Source of the DNA: CAWACP01 sp963832965
GTDB taxonomy: Bacteria; Acidobacteriota; Terriglobia; Bryobacterales; Bryobacteraceae
DNA: 64,000 nucleotides
NCBI GenBank assembly: GCA_963832965.1
Contig: CAWHVW010000003.1
Location: 1,488,001 to 1,552,000, forward strand
Direction: 5' to 3'
Shown: piece by piece, positions 1 to 9,698 of the stretch
Numbering within the stretch: position 1 is the first letter of the stretch
How the letters are laid out: each line of letters opens with the position of its first letter
The notes under the pieces: generated by a model
What the model saw: the letters and a program-made list of their open reading frames with translations, nothing else
Told to the model about the DNA's origin: nothing
The model's database searches: none
Translations under genes and position numbers: made by a program

Positions 1-801
1 ATGGCCCACTTCGGAACTGGCAGACTTGGCAGCGTTATGCTCAGCCTCTTGATTCCATGCGGGATGCTGGCACAGCAGCCCGCTCCCGCTCCAGCGACGG
101 CGCCCACGCCGGAGCCGGCGGGCACGGCTGCCAGCAGGCCACAGCCCGGGACCCCGCCAGACAAGAGCGGAGACCAGCAACCCGATAAGCGCATTTTCGG
201 CGTGTTGCCGAACTATCGGACCGCGCCGAAGTCGGCGGAATATCACTCCATCACTCCCCGCCAGAAGTTCACCATCGCCATGAAGGACTCTTTCGACTAT
301 CCCGTCTACTTCGTATCCGGAGCTTTCGCCGCGCTCTATCAGCTCGAAAATCAGAATCCGTCGTTCGGTCAGGGCCTGAAGGGTTATGCTCATCGCTATA
401 TCACCTCCTATGGTGACCAGGTCGAAGGCAACATGATGACCGAAGCAATCGTGCCGACGCTCCTGCGCGAAGATCCCCGCTATTTTCCTATGTGGGAAGG
501 GGGGAAATGGCGGCGCATCTGGTACGCCGGCACCCGCGTGATGGTTGATCGCTCGGACGCGGACAAAGCGCGCTTCAATTTCTCCGAGTGGCTTGGGAAC
601 GGCGCGGCGGCCTCGATCGGGAATCTTTACTACCCGCAGGCCCGCGGGCTGGCCCCCACCTGGCAGCGGACCTATACACAGGTGGCCACCGATGCCTTCT
701 CCAACGAGCTGAAGGAATTCTGGCCAGACATCAAGCGGCGCCTCACGCACCGCGATAATAGTGGTGCGGATGTTTCGAACTCGACTGGCCAGCATAAGTG
801 A
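1..801 (+). CDS. Exported hypothetical protein
   Basis: 266 residues beginning at the first base of the window, so the true start could lie further left. The N-terminus (about residues 1-25, ending LAQQ) looks like a signal peptide, which supports a start at or very near base 1. A Pro/Ala-rich linker follows (about 26-60), then a globular part with aromatic-rich segments such as REDPRYFPMWEGG. I do not recognise a named domain; similar exported proteins without assigned function are common in Acidobacteria. The last 41 bases overlap the next gene in another frame, suggesting co-transcription. Confidence 0.75.
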   Translation: MAHFGTGRLGSVMLSLLIPCGMLAQQPAPAPATAPTPEPAGTAASRPQPGTPPDKSGDQQPDKRIFGVLPNYRTAPKSAEYHSITPRQKFTIAMKDSFDYPVYFVSGAFAALYQLENQNPSFGQGLKGYAHRYITSYGDQVEGNMMTEAIVPTLLREDPRYFPMWEGGKWRRIWYAGTRVMVDRSDADKARFNFSEWLGNGAAASIGNLYYPQARGLAPTWQRTYTQVATDAFSNELKEFWPDIKRRLTHRDNSGADVSNSTGQHK

Positions 802-1231
802 TCTCGCCATCCTCCTGCGCCACCGCAGGGAAATGTTCCGGGAAATGGGCTACCTCGACGACGGCCTTCTGGATGACGTCGAACGAGCGGCAATCTCCTA
901 TTTCCAAACAGCGCTGCCCGATGGCGCCTACCGCGCCTGGCTGGTGGAAGCCGAAGACGGCCGGGTGGTGGGAGGCGGCGGTCTGTTGATCGCGGCGTGG
1001 CCAGGGTTTCCGGGCGAAAAGCAATCGCGCCGCGCCTGGATACTCAACGTGTATACGGAGCCAGAGTACCGGCGCCAGGAAATCGCCAAAGGAGTGGTGG
1101 CGACGATCCTCGAATGGTGTCGCAAGGAAGGCTTCATCGCCGTCGCGCTGCACGCCAGTAACGACGGACGCGCCCTGTACGAAGCATTCGGTTTCGGCCC
1201 AACCAACGAAATGCGTCTCCGGCTGGGCTAA
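761..1231 (+). CDS. GNAT-family N-acetyltransferase
   Basis: 156 residues with a GNAT fold: a central ILNVYTEPEYRRQEIAKGV segment matches the acetyl-CoA-binding motif A (normally V.P..RG.G.G), and the C-terminal ALHASNDGRALYEAFGF matches motif B. Expected role is acetyl transfer from acetyl-CoA to a small molecule or protein amine; the substrate cannot be told. The motif A glycine/arginine pattern is slightly degenerate (RRQEIAKG). The GTG start overlaps the upstream gene by 41 bases; an ATG at 770 is an alternative start. Confidence 0.85.
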   Translation: MVRMFRTRLASISDLAILLRHRREMFREMGYLDDGLLDDVERAAISYFQTALPDGAYRAWLVEAEDGRVVGGGGLLIAAWPGFPGEKQSRRAWILNVYTEPEYRRQEIAKGVVATILEWCRKEGFIAVALHASNDGRALYEAFGFGPTNEMRLRLG

Positions 1232-1321
1232 GGGTCCATGCCCTCCCCGAGTGCCAAACCCGTCAGGTTGCACCCGAACTGATCAGTTGCGCGTCCATAT
1301 TAGTGTTGCGCTGGCAGCCGC

Positions 1322-1327
1322 TATAAT
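1322..1327 (+). promoter_or_regulatory. Perfect TATAAT -10-like box before the S41 protease gene
   Basis: A consensus TATAAT sits 16 bases before the ATG chosen for the protease. No convincing -35 element is visible at the usual spacing. Its position argues against the in-frame ATG at 1326, which lies inside the box, and for the ATG at 1344, which has AGGA a few bases upstream. Confidence 0.35.
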
Positions 1328-1343
1328 GAGAATCAGGATTATC

Positions 1344-2942
1344 ATGTCTTTTCGACGCCCCTCCCTCGTGCTCGTACCTCTGTTCATCGGGCTCTGCTCG
1401 TTGGCGGGAGGTCTTCTGGGCCCAGGACTTACGCGCGTGGCCGCGGCTGCTCCGGAAGACGACGTCAAGAGCAGCATCAAGGCCTTCACGCGCGTGTATC
1501 AGGCAGTTGAGGAGAACGCCGCAGAAAAGCCCACCGCCGACAAAGCCATCTACAAGGGCGCGATTCCCGGCATGCTGCGGACCCTCGATCCGCATTCCAA
1601 CTTCTTCGATCCGAAGGACTTCGCCTCTCTTCGTGATGATCAGCAAGGGCACTATTTTGGCGTGGGAATGCAGGTAGGCCCGCGCAACGGTAAAACCATT
1701 GTGATCGCGCCTTTCGGCGGTTCGCCGGCTTATCGGGCTGGCCTCCGCCCCGGCGACGTCATTCTCGAAGTCGACGAGAAGCGCACCGACAATCTCACCA
1801 CCTCCGAGATCGCTGACCTCCTGAAAGGGCCCAAGGGAACGAACGTCACGGTAATGATTGCCCGCGACGGCGTGGATAAGCCGATCACCTTCAATATCAC
1901 CCGTGACGAGATTCCTCGCAATAGCGTGGAGGAGGCGTTCTGGCTCCGTCCCGGCATCGCCTACCTGGAAATCAGCCAGTTCAACGAGACCACCAGCAAG
2001 GAGATGGAGGACCAGTTGAAGAAGCTGGGCGAATCGAACATTAAAGGCCTCATCCTCGATCTCCGCGGCAATCCGGGTGGCCTTCTGAACGAAGGCGTCG
2101 CGGTGGCGGGCCATTTCCTGCACAAAGGCGAAGTGGTGGTTTCGCATCGCGGCCGCGCTTCCGCGGAGAAGCCCTACCTGGCGCGCGGTAGCGCGTTGGG
2201 GGAGAACTACCCCATGATCGTGCTGGTGAATCAATATTCGGCTTCGGCCGCGGAAATTGTCTCCGGAGCCATGCAGGATCACGACCGGGCACTGATCGTC
2301 GGCGAGACGACGTTTGGGAAGGGCCTGGTGCAGACGGTGTATCCGCTGGAGGAGAGTACTGGGCTGGCGCTGACCACCGCCCACTACTACACGCCGAGCA
2401 ACCGCCTGATCCAGCGCGACTATTCGAACATCTCCTTCCTCGACTACTACTATGGGAAGCACGTGGAGCAGAAGAATCCCACCGACGTGAAAATGACCGA
2501 TATCGGCCGGACCGTTTATGGCGGTGGCGGTATCACGCCTGACGAGAAGATCGATACTCCAAAGGCTGATAAGTTCCAGATCGAATTGATACGTCGTTAC
2601 GCTTTCTTCAATTTCACGGCGAAGTATTTTGGAACCCACGACGCGAAGCTGCCCAAAGGCTGGTCGCCTGACGCCAACATCGAAAACGACTTCCACGAGT
2701 TTCTCGTGAAGGAGCAGGTTCCGTTCATCGAGGCCGACTGGACCGAGAACCACGAGTGGATTCGCGATCAGTTGAAGCGGGAGATGTATGTAACCGCCTT
2801 CAGCTACGAAGACTCGCAAAAGGTCAGCGTGGAAACGGACCCTGAAGTGACGAAGGCCCTCGGCTACATGCCCGAGGCGAAGAATCTGTTGGATAAATCG
2901 GAGAAGCTGATCGTGCAACGCATGAATCAGGATCATTTCTGA
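1344..2942 (+). CDS. S41-family C-terminal processing protease
   Basis: Exported serine protease of the CtpA/tail-specific type, acting in the periplasm on C-termini of proteins. Order: hydrophobic signal (about residues 5-25), a helical N-terminal region, a PDZ domain (GSPAYRAGLRPGDVI), then the S41 catalytic domain with the nucleophile in SASAAEIVSGA (about residue 300) and the general-base lysine in TTFGKGLVQ about 25 residues later. About 532 residues, normal for the family. The reading frame is open further upstream to 1251, but a TATAAT box and an AGGA ribosome-binding site favour 1344. It ends three bases before guaA. Confidence 0.92.
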   Translation: MSFRRPSLVLVPLFIGLCSLAGGLLGPGLTRVAAAAPEDDVKSSIKAFTRVYQAVEENAAEKPTADKAIYKGAIPGMLRTLDPHSNFFDPKDFASLRDDQQGHYFGVGMQVGPRNGKTIVIAPFGGSPAYRAGLRPGDVILEVDEKRTDNLTTSEIADLLKGPKGTNVTVMIARDGVDKPITFNITRDEIPRNSVEEAFWLRPGIAYLEISQFNETTSKEMEDQLKKLGESNIKGLILDLRGNPGGLLNEGVAVAGHFLHKGEVVVSHRGRASAEKPYLARGSALGENYPMIVLVNQYSASAAEIVSGAMQDHDRALIVGETTFGKGLVQTVYPLEESTGLALTTAHYYTPSNRLIQRDYSNISFLDYYYGKHVEQKNPTDVKMTDIGRTVYGGGGITPDEKIDTPKADKFQIELIRRYAFFNFTAKYFGTHDAKLPKGWSPDANIENDFHEFLVKEQVPFIEADWTENHEWIRDQLKREMYVTAFSYEDSQKVSVETDPEVTKALGYMPEAKNLLDKSEKLIVQRMNQDHF

Positions 2943-2944
2943 TT

Positions 2945-4747
2945 GTGACCGTGGCGGCGGAATCGACACACCCTCAGACTCCACCCGATGCCCGCCCGGA
3001 ACCACAGATCACGGTTCTCGACGCGGGCGGACAATACTGCCATTTGATTGCGCGGAAGGTTCGCGACCTGGGCGTTTACGCCGAAGTCCGGCCCAGCGAC
3101 ACGCCGGCGGCGGAGCTTTGCGGACGCCGGGGCATCATCATTTCCGGTGGACCGGCCAGCGTCTACGAAGACGGCAGTCCCACAATTGACCCGGGAATCT
3201 TCACCGCCGGACCTGCCGTGCTGGGCATCTGTTACGGACTGCAGTTGATCGCACACGCCCTGGGGGGCAAGGTCCGCAAGGGCGACAAAGGCGAGTATGG
3301 GCTGGCACGCCTACGGCCCTCACGCGAGCACCGCCTGTTCGAAGGGGTGAACGGAGGCGAATCCCAGGTGTGGATGAGTCATCGGGACCGCGTGGAGGCG
3401 GCGCCGGCCGGTTTCGACGTTCTGGCGTCCACGGAAACCTGCGCGATCGCGGCCATGGCGCATCGGGAACAGCCCATCGCCGCCGTCCAGTTTCATCCCG
3501 AAGTGGTGCACACAACGCACGGGCGCGAGATTCTGACGAACTTCGTCTTCGGGATGTGCGGCTGCCAGGAAGACTGGGACCCAAAGAATCGCATTCCATT
3601 CATCGAAGCGGACATCCGTGAGCGCGCCGGTGACCGCAACGTCTTCTTCTTCGTAAGCGGTGGCGTGGATTCCACCGTTGCCTACAAGCTTTGCCTGCAG
3701 GCCCTCGGGCCCGAGCGCGTCTACGGAATCTACGTGGACACCGGGTTGATGAGGGAAGGCGAAACTGAATACGTGCGCCAATTGTTCGGAAGGCTGGGCG
3801 CGACGGCCTTCCGCGTGGAGGACGCCTCGGTGCCGTTCCTGGATCGGCTGGCCGGACTTACCGAACCTGAGGAGAAACGCAACGCCATCGGCGAGGAGTT
3901 CGTGGCAGTGCAGGACCGGGTACTGCGTACCGGGCACTTTCTGGACGCTAACTGGATTCTTGGCCAGGGCACCATCTATCCCGATACCATCGAATCGGGC
4001 GGTACCAAGAACGCTGAGCTCATCAAGACGCACCATAATCGTGTGGCGGGTATCCAGCAGCTGATCGCCGCTGGCCGTCTGGTCGAGCCTCTGAGCTCGT
4101 TCTATAAGGACGAAGTGCGTGAGATCGGCCGGGAACTGGGCATCGCCGGCGAGTTTCTGAACCGGCACCCGTTTCCGGGGCCAGGGCTGGCCATTCGGTG
4201 CCTTTGTTCCGCAAGCGAACACAAGATCGCGGACCACGGCGGCTGCTGGATGATTCCAGTGCGCACGGTAGGCGTTCAGGGCGATTCTCGCACCTACCGC
4301 GGCGTGCTGGCTTTCGAACAGTTGATTCCCGTGGACGAGGCTACCGAACTGGTGAATCAATCGGTAGACGTAAATCGCGTGATCGGGCGGCTGGGTGCGC
4401 ACGTCCCCATGTCGATGATGCGGGTGACGAAGGGCCTCATCTCACCCGGCCGCCTCGAGCGCCTGCGGAACGCCGACGCCGCGGTGCGCGCGCTGACCCA
4501 CGAATCCGGGTTCGACCGGGAGGTCTGGCAATTACCCGTGGTTCTGATGCCGCTGGGCACGGGCGACCTGCCGGACTCGGTTGTGTTGCGGCCGATTCAC
4601 TCGGTGGACGGGATGACCGCGCAGGTGGTGATCATGCCTCAGGAACTGCGCCGCGAATTGACTAAACGCCTGCTGGAGATCGAAGGCGTGTGCGGCGTGT
4701 TCTACGACCTGACACACAAACCCCCCGGCACCATCGAGTGGGAGTAG
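2945..4747 (+). CDS. guaA: GMP synthase (glutamine-hydrolysing), long form
   Basis: Makes GMP from XMP, ATP and glutamine in purine biosynthesis. The N-terminal class I glutamine amidotransferase has the nucleophile in GICYGLQLIAHALGG and the histidine/glutamate in VQFHPEVVH. The ATP-pyrophosphatase P-loop is FFVSGGVDSTVAYKL, and the XMP-binding C-terminus ends YDLTHKPPGTIEWE. At 600 residues it is about 75 longer than the E. coli type; the IKTHHN motif, the PVRTVGVQGD segment and the inserted C-terminal region resemble the long eukaryote-like form. The GTG start lies right after the protease stop, so the two may be co-transcribed. The EWE terminus is typical and argues for a complete gene. 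Confidence 0.96.
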   Translation: MTVAAESTHPQTPPDARPEPQITVLDAGGQYCHLIARKVRDLGVYAEVRPSDTPAAELCGRRGIIISGGPASVYEDGSPTIDPGIFTAGPAVLGICYGLQLIAHALGGKVRKGDKGEYGLARLRPSREHRLFEGVNGGESQVWMSHRDRVEAAPAGFDVLASTETCAIAAMAHREQPIAAVQFHPEVVHTTHGREILTNFVFGMCGCQEDWDPKNRIPFIEADIRERAGDRNVFFFVSGGVDSTVAYKLCLQALGPERVYGIYVDTGLMREGETEYVRQLFGRLGATAFRVEDASVPFLDRLAGLTEPEEKRNAIGEEFVAVQDRVLRTGHFLDANWILGQGTIYPDTIESGGTKNAELIKTHHNRVAGIQQLIAAGRLVEPLSSFYKDEVREIGRELGIAGEFLNRHPFPGPGLAIRCLCSASEHKIADHGGCWMIPVRTVGVQGDSRTYRGVLAFEQLIPVDEATELVNQSVDVNRVIGRLGAHVPMSMMRVTKGLISPGRLERLRNADAAVRALTHESGFDREVWQLPVVLMPLGTGDLPDSVVLRPIHSVDGMTAQVVIMPQELRRELTKRLLEIEGVCGVFYDLTHKPPGTIEWE

Positions 4748-4849
4748 AGCGGGGCCCGCGCTAGCGGCTTCTCCCCCACGCCCAGTTCCACGTGGCCTGA
4801 ACGGAGGCCCGGCACCGCGCTTCGTCACTGCAATACACTGGTTGGCGAC

Positions 4850-7699
4850 ATGCCACGTCCGCACACCAACCCGGTCGTCATCTTCCTGATCGCTGCTCTG
4901 CCTGTACTGGCACAGCCGGCTGAATCGTCTCTCGCGCCGGCTCCGCCCATGGGCTGGAACAGTTGGGATTCCTGGGGAATGACCATCGACGAATCCGGTG
5001 TCCGCGCCGAGGCCGGCTACATGGCGCAGCACCTGAAGAATTATGGCTGGCAATTTATCGTGGTGGACGAAGGATGGTTCATCCCGAAGCAGCCGAAGGC
5101 GCCGAACACGCTGACCGCCGATGGCCGCTATTCGCCCGCGCCCGATCGCTATCCCTCGGCCGCGAACGGCGCCGGATTCAAGCCGTTGGCGGGTTACATC
5201 CATTCGCTCGGCCTGAAGTTCGGTATTCATCTGGTTCGCGGAATCCCGCGCGAAGCCGTCGCCGGTAACGTCTCCATCGCCGGTTCCGCCTGGCATGCCG
5301 CCGACGCAGCGGACACCTCCGATGTCTGTCCATGGAACAACGACAACTTCGGCGTCCGGTCCGGCCCCGCCGGACAAGCGTATTACGATTCCGTCGCTAC
5401 GCTCTTTGCAAGTTGGGACATCGACTTCCTCAAGGTCGACTGCATCGCCGACCATCCCTACAAAGGCGACGAGATCCGCATGATCAGCCGGGCCATCGAG
5501 AAGACCGGCAGGCCCATCGTGCTGAGCCTCTCGCCCGGCCCCACCTCGATCGGCAACGCCATCGAGGTGCGCGACAACGCGCAGATGTGGCGTATGTCCG
5601 ACGATTTCTGGGACCACTGGGGACCTTGGGAAAAGCACGACTGGTCCCAGGGCCTGCTGGCCCAGTTTACGAACGCCGCGAAGTGGGCGCGTTATGGCGG
5701 TGCTGGTCATTGGCCGGACGCGGACATGATGCCCATCGGCTATCTGGGTCCGCACCCCGGCGAAGGCGAGCCGCGGCCATCGAAGTTCACCCACGACGAG
5801 GAGCGCACGCTGATGACCTTATGGTCCATCGCTCGCTCCCCGCTGATGATGGGCGGCAACCTGCTCTCGATGGACGACTTCACGGCCGCCCTGCTGACCA
5901 ACCCCGAGGTGATCGCCGTCAATCAGCACTCTACGGAGAATCACGCGTTGCTCACCAGCGACGAGGCTGCCATCTGGAGCGCGAGGCCCGCTTCGGGACA
6001 GGGCCGTTACCTTGCGCTGTTCAATCTGAGCGATCAACCGCAGCCTGTGCAGGCCCCGCTGGGCGGCCCGAAAAACATACGCGACCTCTGGAACCGCAAG
6101 GATCTCGCGCCGTCAGATGCGCTTCAGGTCACCCTGGCGCCGCACGCATCCGCGCTGTATCTGCTCACCGACGTGCCATCGCTACCGCAACTGGTGAGCA
6201 AGGACGGCCGCTCCGCGCTGTTCGTCGATGGCGCGCCGTACCTGATACTGGGCGCGCAGGTGAACAACTCCAGTGCCTGGCCCGCTATGCTGCCGAAGGT
6301 CTGGCCGGCCATCGAAACCATGCATGCGAACACTGTGGAAATGCCCGTCTACTGGGAGCAGTTTGAACCGCAGCCCGGCCACTACGATTACAGCGTGATG
6401 GACACCTTGCTCGCCGAAGCCCGCCAGCACCACGTCCACCTGGTACTGCTCTGGTTCGGCACGTGGAAGAACGGAAGCTCGCACTACCGGCCGGAGTGGA
6501 TGAAAGCCGACCCGGATCGTTACGCGCTCATGATGGACGCGAAAGGGCATCTGGTGGATTCCCCGTCGCCCTTCGCCGAGGCCACCCTCCAGGCGGACAC
6601 CCACGCTTTCACCGCGCTCATGAGCCATTTGAAGCAGGCCGACGCCCAGCACACGGTGCTGATGGTTCAAGTAGAGAACGAAGCAGGAACGTGGCAGTGC
6701 GTCCGAGACTACTCGCCCGCCGCGCAGAAGGCTTTTGAAGGCCCCGTGCCTGCCGCCCTGCTCGCGGTGCTCAACAAGCCGAGCGGCGCCTGGCAGCATG
6801 TGTTCGGTGACGACGCCGAGGAACTCTTCCACGCCTGGTCGGTGGCGCGCTACATCGAGCAGGTGGCAGCAGCCGGAAAGGCCGTGTATCCGCTGCCCCT
6901 CTACGCCAACGCCGCGCTGCGCGATCCCCTGAAACCCAACAACCGTCCCCCCGGCTACGAAAGCGGCGGCCCCACCGACAACGTGATCGCCATCTGGAAA
7001 GCGGCTGCCCCGTCGCTGGACATTCTCGCGCCGGATATCTATATGAGCGACAGTGCGAAAGTCCTGAAAGTTATGGATCTTTACCAGCGGTCCGACAACC
7101 CGCTGCTGGTGCCAGAGATAGGCAACAGTGCCATCTACGCGCATTACTTCTTCGCGGCGCTCGGCCACCAGGCCATCGGCTTCTCGCCGTTTGGCATGGA
7201 CTACACCGGGTACTCCAACGCCCCGCTCGGCGCGACCCGAATCAACGAAGAGACCCTCGCGCCATTCGCCCTGAACTACAGCCTGGCCGGCCCAATTGAC
7301 CGCGAGATCGCTCGCCTCAACCTTGAGGGCAAGCTGCAGGCGGTCTCCGAAGAGAAAGGCAAACCCGCGCAGACGCTCGACTTCGGTCCCTGGCAGGCCA
7401 TGGTGAAGTACGGGCTCCCGCAGTTCGGTTTCGGAGATCATCCGCAGGGAAACCCCGAGCCGATCGGAGGAGCGCTGATTGCACAACTCGCCGACAACGA
7501 GTTTCTAGTGACCGGTATCCACTGCCGCGTTGACTTCGCCGCATCGGGCAAGCAGCGGCAATTCCTGCGCGTCGAAGAAGGGACTTACGAGGACGGCGTC
7601 TTCCAGCCCATCCGCATCTGGAACGGCGACCAGACCGACTGGGGGCTGAACTTCACCTCAGCGCCGCAGGTGCTGCAGGTGTCGCTGGCAACCTACTGA
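4850..7699 (+). CDS. Secreted two-domain glycosidase: GH27 alpha-galactosidase fused to GH35/GH42-like domain
   Basis: 949 residues with a signal peptide (residues 1-22, ending LAQP). Residues about 25-440 are a GH27-type alpha-galactosidase: PPMGWNSWDSWGM, VVDEGWF, the nucleophile Asp in DFLKVDC (about 196), and DADMMPIGYLG with a beta-sandwich tail. From about 445 a second catalytic (beta/alpha)8 domain begins (FVDGAPYLILGAQ, PVYWEQFEPQPG), with an acid/base Glu in VQVENEAGTW and a nucleophile Glu candidate in LVPEIGNS, as in GH35/GH42/DUF5597-type beta-galactosidases. It likely cleaves alpha-galactose and a second, probably beta-linked, sugar from plant oligosaccharides outside the cytoplasm. 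The reading frame is continuous through the junction, so the fusion is real in this sequence. Confidence 0.9.
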   Translation: MPRPHTNPVVIFLIAALPVLAQPAESSLAPAPPMGWNSWDSWGMTIDESGVRAEAGYMAQHLKNYGWQFIVVDEGWFIPKQPKAPNTLTADGRYSPAPDRYPSAANGAGFKPLAGYIHSLGLKFGIHLVRGIPREAVAGNVSIAGSAWHAADAADTSDVCPWNNDNFGVRSGPAGQAYYDSVATLFASWDIDFLKVDCIADHPYKGDEIRMISRAIEKTGRPIVLSLSPGPTSIGNAIEVRDNAQMWRMSDDFWDHWGPWEKHDWSQGLLAQFTNAAKWARYGGAGHWPDADMMPIGYLGPHPGEGEPRPSKFTHDEERTLMTLWSIARSPLMMGGNLLSMDDFTAALLTNPEVIAVNQHSTENHALLTSDEAAIWSARPASGQGRYLALFNLSDQPQPVQAPLGGPKNIRDLWNRKDLAPSDALQVTLAPHASALYLLTDVPSLPQLVSKDGRSALFVDGAPYLILGAQVNNSSAWPAMLPKVWPAIETMHANTVEMPVYWEQFEPQPGHYDYSVMDTLLAEARQHHVHLVLLWFGTWKNGSSHYRPEWMKADPDRYALMMDAKGHLVDSPSPFAEATLQADTHAFTALMSHLKQADAQHTVLMVQVENEAGTWQCVRDYSPAAQKAFEGPVPAALLAVLNKPSGAWQHVFGDDAEELFHAWSVARYIEQVAAAGKAVYPLPLYANAALRDPLKPNNRPPGYESGGPTDNVIAIWKAAAPSLDILAPDIYMSDSAKVLKVMDLYQRSDNPLLVPEIGNSAIYAHYFFAALGHQAIGFSPFGMDYTGYSNAPLGATRINEETLAPFALNYSLAGPIDREIARLNLEGKLQAVSEEKGKPAQTLDFGPWQAMVKYGLPQFGFGDHPQGNPEPIGGALIAQLADNEFLVTGIHCRVDFAASGKQRQFLRVEEGTYEDGVFQPIRIWNGDQTDWGLNFTSAPQVLQVSLATY

Positions 7700-7722
7700 G
7701 TTCTGTCCAATCCCCGGCAACG

Positions 7723-7935
7723 CTAAGCGACGGTTTCCGGGTTACCGCCAAGGAGAAGCTCCTCGGCCCGGTACCAGTCTTCTTCGGGAGATCCCGATGG
7801 GCATCCCCGCTCTTGCCAAAGGTGGTATGCGAGGGCGGCAATGTCGCTGTCCGACGCCGCCTCGATTTCCGCTCTGGATGTCGTCTGTTCTTCCAAAGCG
7901 GGAGCAACAGCTAGTGCTTCCTGCATGTCTGGCAA
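7723..7935 (-). CDS. DUF2934 small protein
   Basis: 70 residues. The segment DIAALAYHLWQERGCPSGSP followed by EEDWYRAEELL matches the DUF2934 core (an I...AY.LWE..G.P.G....W..AE pattern), a short family of unknown function common in Acidobacteria and Proteobacteria. It fills most of the gap between the glycosidase gene and the DUF2911 gene. Probably cytoplasmic; no membrane segment or signal. Confidence 0.75.
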   Translation of the reverse strand: MPDMQEALAVAPALEEQTTSRAEIEAASDSDIAALAYHLWQERGCPSGSPEEDWYRAEELLLGGNPETVA

Positions 7936-8032
7936 TCCTTCCGCCCCGATTGTAAGCCCGGTCTGGCGCGATTGCCACGGAAAAATGGTTCAAACGAGGT
8001 TACTCCCCACTCCCACAAATCCCGCAGTGCCA

Positions 8033-9169
8033 TTACTCGATCTGTTTCCCATCAGACAGGGTCTTGATCATGGCTTCCACTGATTTCCGGTTCATCTCAT
8101 CGGGAGCCTGCGGAAGCGCCTTCTGTGCCTGTTCCAACGCCTCTTTGGTATCGCCCATCGCGGAATAGCCCCGGGCCAGCCCCGCGTGCACCGGCCAGAC
8201 GTCGCCGTTGTGCTCGGCGTTGAACTTGAACACTTCCATCGCTTTGTCCTTTTTCTTCTCGTTAAGAAGGACCCGCCCTAATTCGTCAACCTCTATGGCC
8301 GTCGTGCCGGGCAGCCGCAGCGACTCCCACATCACCTTGTCGGCATCGGCGTCCTTGCCCATCTTCGCGAGCACCAGACTCTTGACAGCGTATGTTTCGA
8401 AGTTCTTCTGGCCAATGAAGGGCCTGTCGATGGCCGCGTCGGCCCACTCCAGCCCCTGCTCCAGATGCGTGTTCGCCTGCACGCAGAACTGCGCGGCCGC
8501 GCTGAAGGCTTCATACGAGAACCCCGACGATCCGGTCAACTCATCGCGCAACCGGGCGATGTAGATTTCGTTGGCGTTCTCCACCTGGATGGTCATCGGG
8601 ATAGCCAGGTCTTCCCACTGCAACTCAACGGTTGCCTCGGCCGGCCGGCGCACAGTGAACTCGTAGGTCAGCCATTCGTGATAGTCGTTCTTGTGGGGCT
8701 TGGTAGTCACCCGGAGGGCGTCCTCACTCGGATCGTAGAAGAAACTGCCCCAGGCCGACGAGTTCTTCGAGAAGATGAGGGTCCACTCGTCCTGGCCCGG
8801 AATCATGTGCAGTCCGTAACTCCCGGCTGTGAGCGGTTTGCCCTGCACAATCACGTCGTGAGACACGGTGAAGACCGTGTTCTCATTCGAGCCGGCCCGC
8901 CACGGGCTTTCCCTGGCGGTTCCAAAGCCGAGATTCACCATACCGTAGGGAACCAGCTTGCCCCAGATTTCTCCACGGCGGTCCTTCCCGTCGGGACCGT
9001 GCACCGCGGGCCCGGAATACTTGATGGAGACCTGCACCGGACCTATGTTCTGAGTAACCGTGGCCATCTGGTTGTTCCCGCTGGGCGGGAGTGTCAGACC
9101 AGGAAATTGTGCATACGCCGCGGCGGTGGCCACGACCAGTGCCAGTGAAAGCTGAGAGAGCGAGCGCAT
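8033..9169 (-). CDS. Exported DUF2911 protein with C-terminal helical repeats
   Basis: 378 residues from the chosen ATG, which begins a good signal peptide (MRSLSQLSLALVVATAAAYA). The frame stays open upstream to 9304, but that extension looks non-coding. Residues about 30-190 match DUF2911 (RRGEIWGKLVPYG, WRAGSNENTVFTVSHDVIV, GSYGLHMIPG, WGSFFYDP), a beta-rich domain of unknown function in Bacteroidetes and Acidobacteria. The C-terminal 150 residues look like TPR-type helical repeats (GRVLLNEKKKDKAMEVFKF; GLARGYSAMGDTKEALEQAQ). Function not known. Confidence 0.85.
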   Translation of the reverse strand: MRSLSQLSLALVVATAAAYAQFPGLTLPPSGNNQMATVTQNIGPVQVSIKYSGPAVHGPDGKDRRGEIWGKLVPYGMVNLGFGTARESPWRAGSNENTVFTVSHDVIVQGKPLTAGSYGLHMIPGQDEWTLIFSKNSSAWGSFFYDPSEDALRVTTKPHKNDYHEWLTYEFTVRRPAEATVELQWEDLAIPMTIQVENANEIYIARLRDELTGSSGFSYEAFSAAAQFCVQANTHLEQGLEWADAAIDRPFIGQKNFETYAVKSLVLAKMGKDADADKVMWESLRLPGTTAIEVDELGRVLLNEKKKDKAMEVFKFNAEHNGDVWPVHAGLARGYSAMGDTKEALEQAQKALPQAPDEMNRKSVEAMIKTLSDGKQIE

Positions 9170-9698
9170 AGATGCGCGTCCTAGTGCAACCGGCTGGCCA
9201 CACAGATCTGACGGCCCATCCTTCTGATTCGTAGCGAGACTCACGCAGTGGTGAGGCTCGCTGGCAATGAAGTTGTCGCACGAATGGGACACCATCGATC
9301 CCACGAGCGAACAGTGAGGCTGCCTATACAGGCTGGCCCGGTAGTCGTTAAGGGAATCATCGTTTCAGACTTAAACCAGGCGGCGACCCTCCGGTCGCGG
9401 CCGTCGCGATTGTTCGCGAGAAAGTGATTGCCCTGGGCGTAGTCTCTCGAAACGCCAAGGCTCGCGGGCTAGGCGAACCTCGCGCGCGCCTGTGCTAGAA
9501 AGGAAGAGTACTCAATGAAGAGGACAGACCCCTCTGAGAGGTTCTCTTGAAGCGGAAGCTCGAAACCCGGGCAGGCCTGAGTAGAGAGAAACGTCGGGCG
9601 CGACGACACCGCGCAAATCAAGCGCCGGCGCTCAGCCGGAAGCTGGATGGCACCGCCGCGCATTGTGGTTCCAGCAAACACCGTGATGAGGGGTTTGC
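9170..9698 (+). other. Intergenic stretch without a recognised gene
   Basis: About 530 bases between the divergent DUF2911 and aspS genes. Short open frames here have no recognisable protein features. I looked for a T-box or other leader in front of the tRNA synthetase and could not support one. It presumably holds promoters for both flanking genes. Confidence 0.5.

Noticed and set aside
1263..3005. Long minus-strand frame (580 codons) opposite the S41 protease
   Set aside because: High-GC antisense shadow; no protein motifs, while the plus strand encodes a complete protease.
9170..9698. T-box or other leader riboswitch before aspS
   Set aside because: No T-box motif or convincing antiterminator could be made out.
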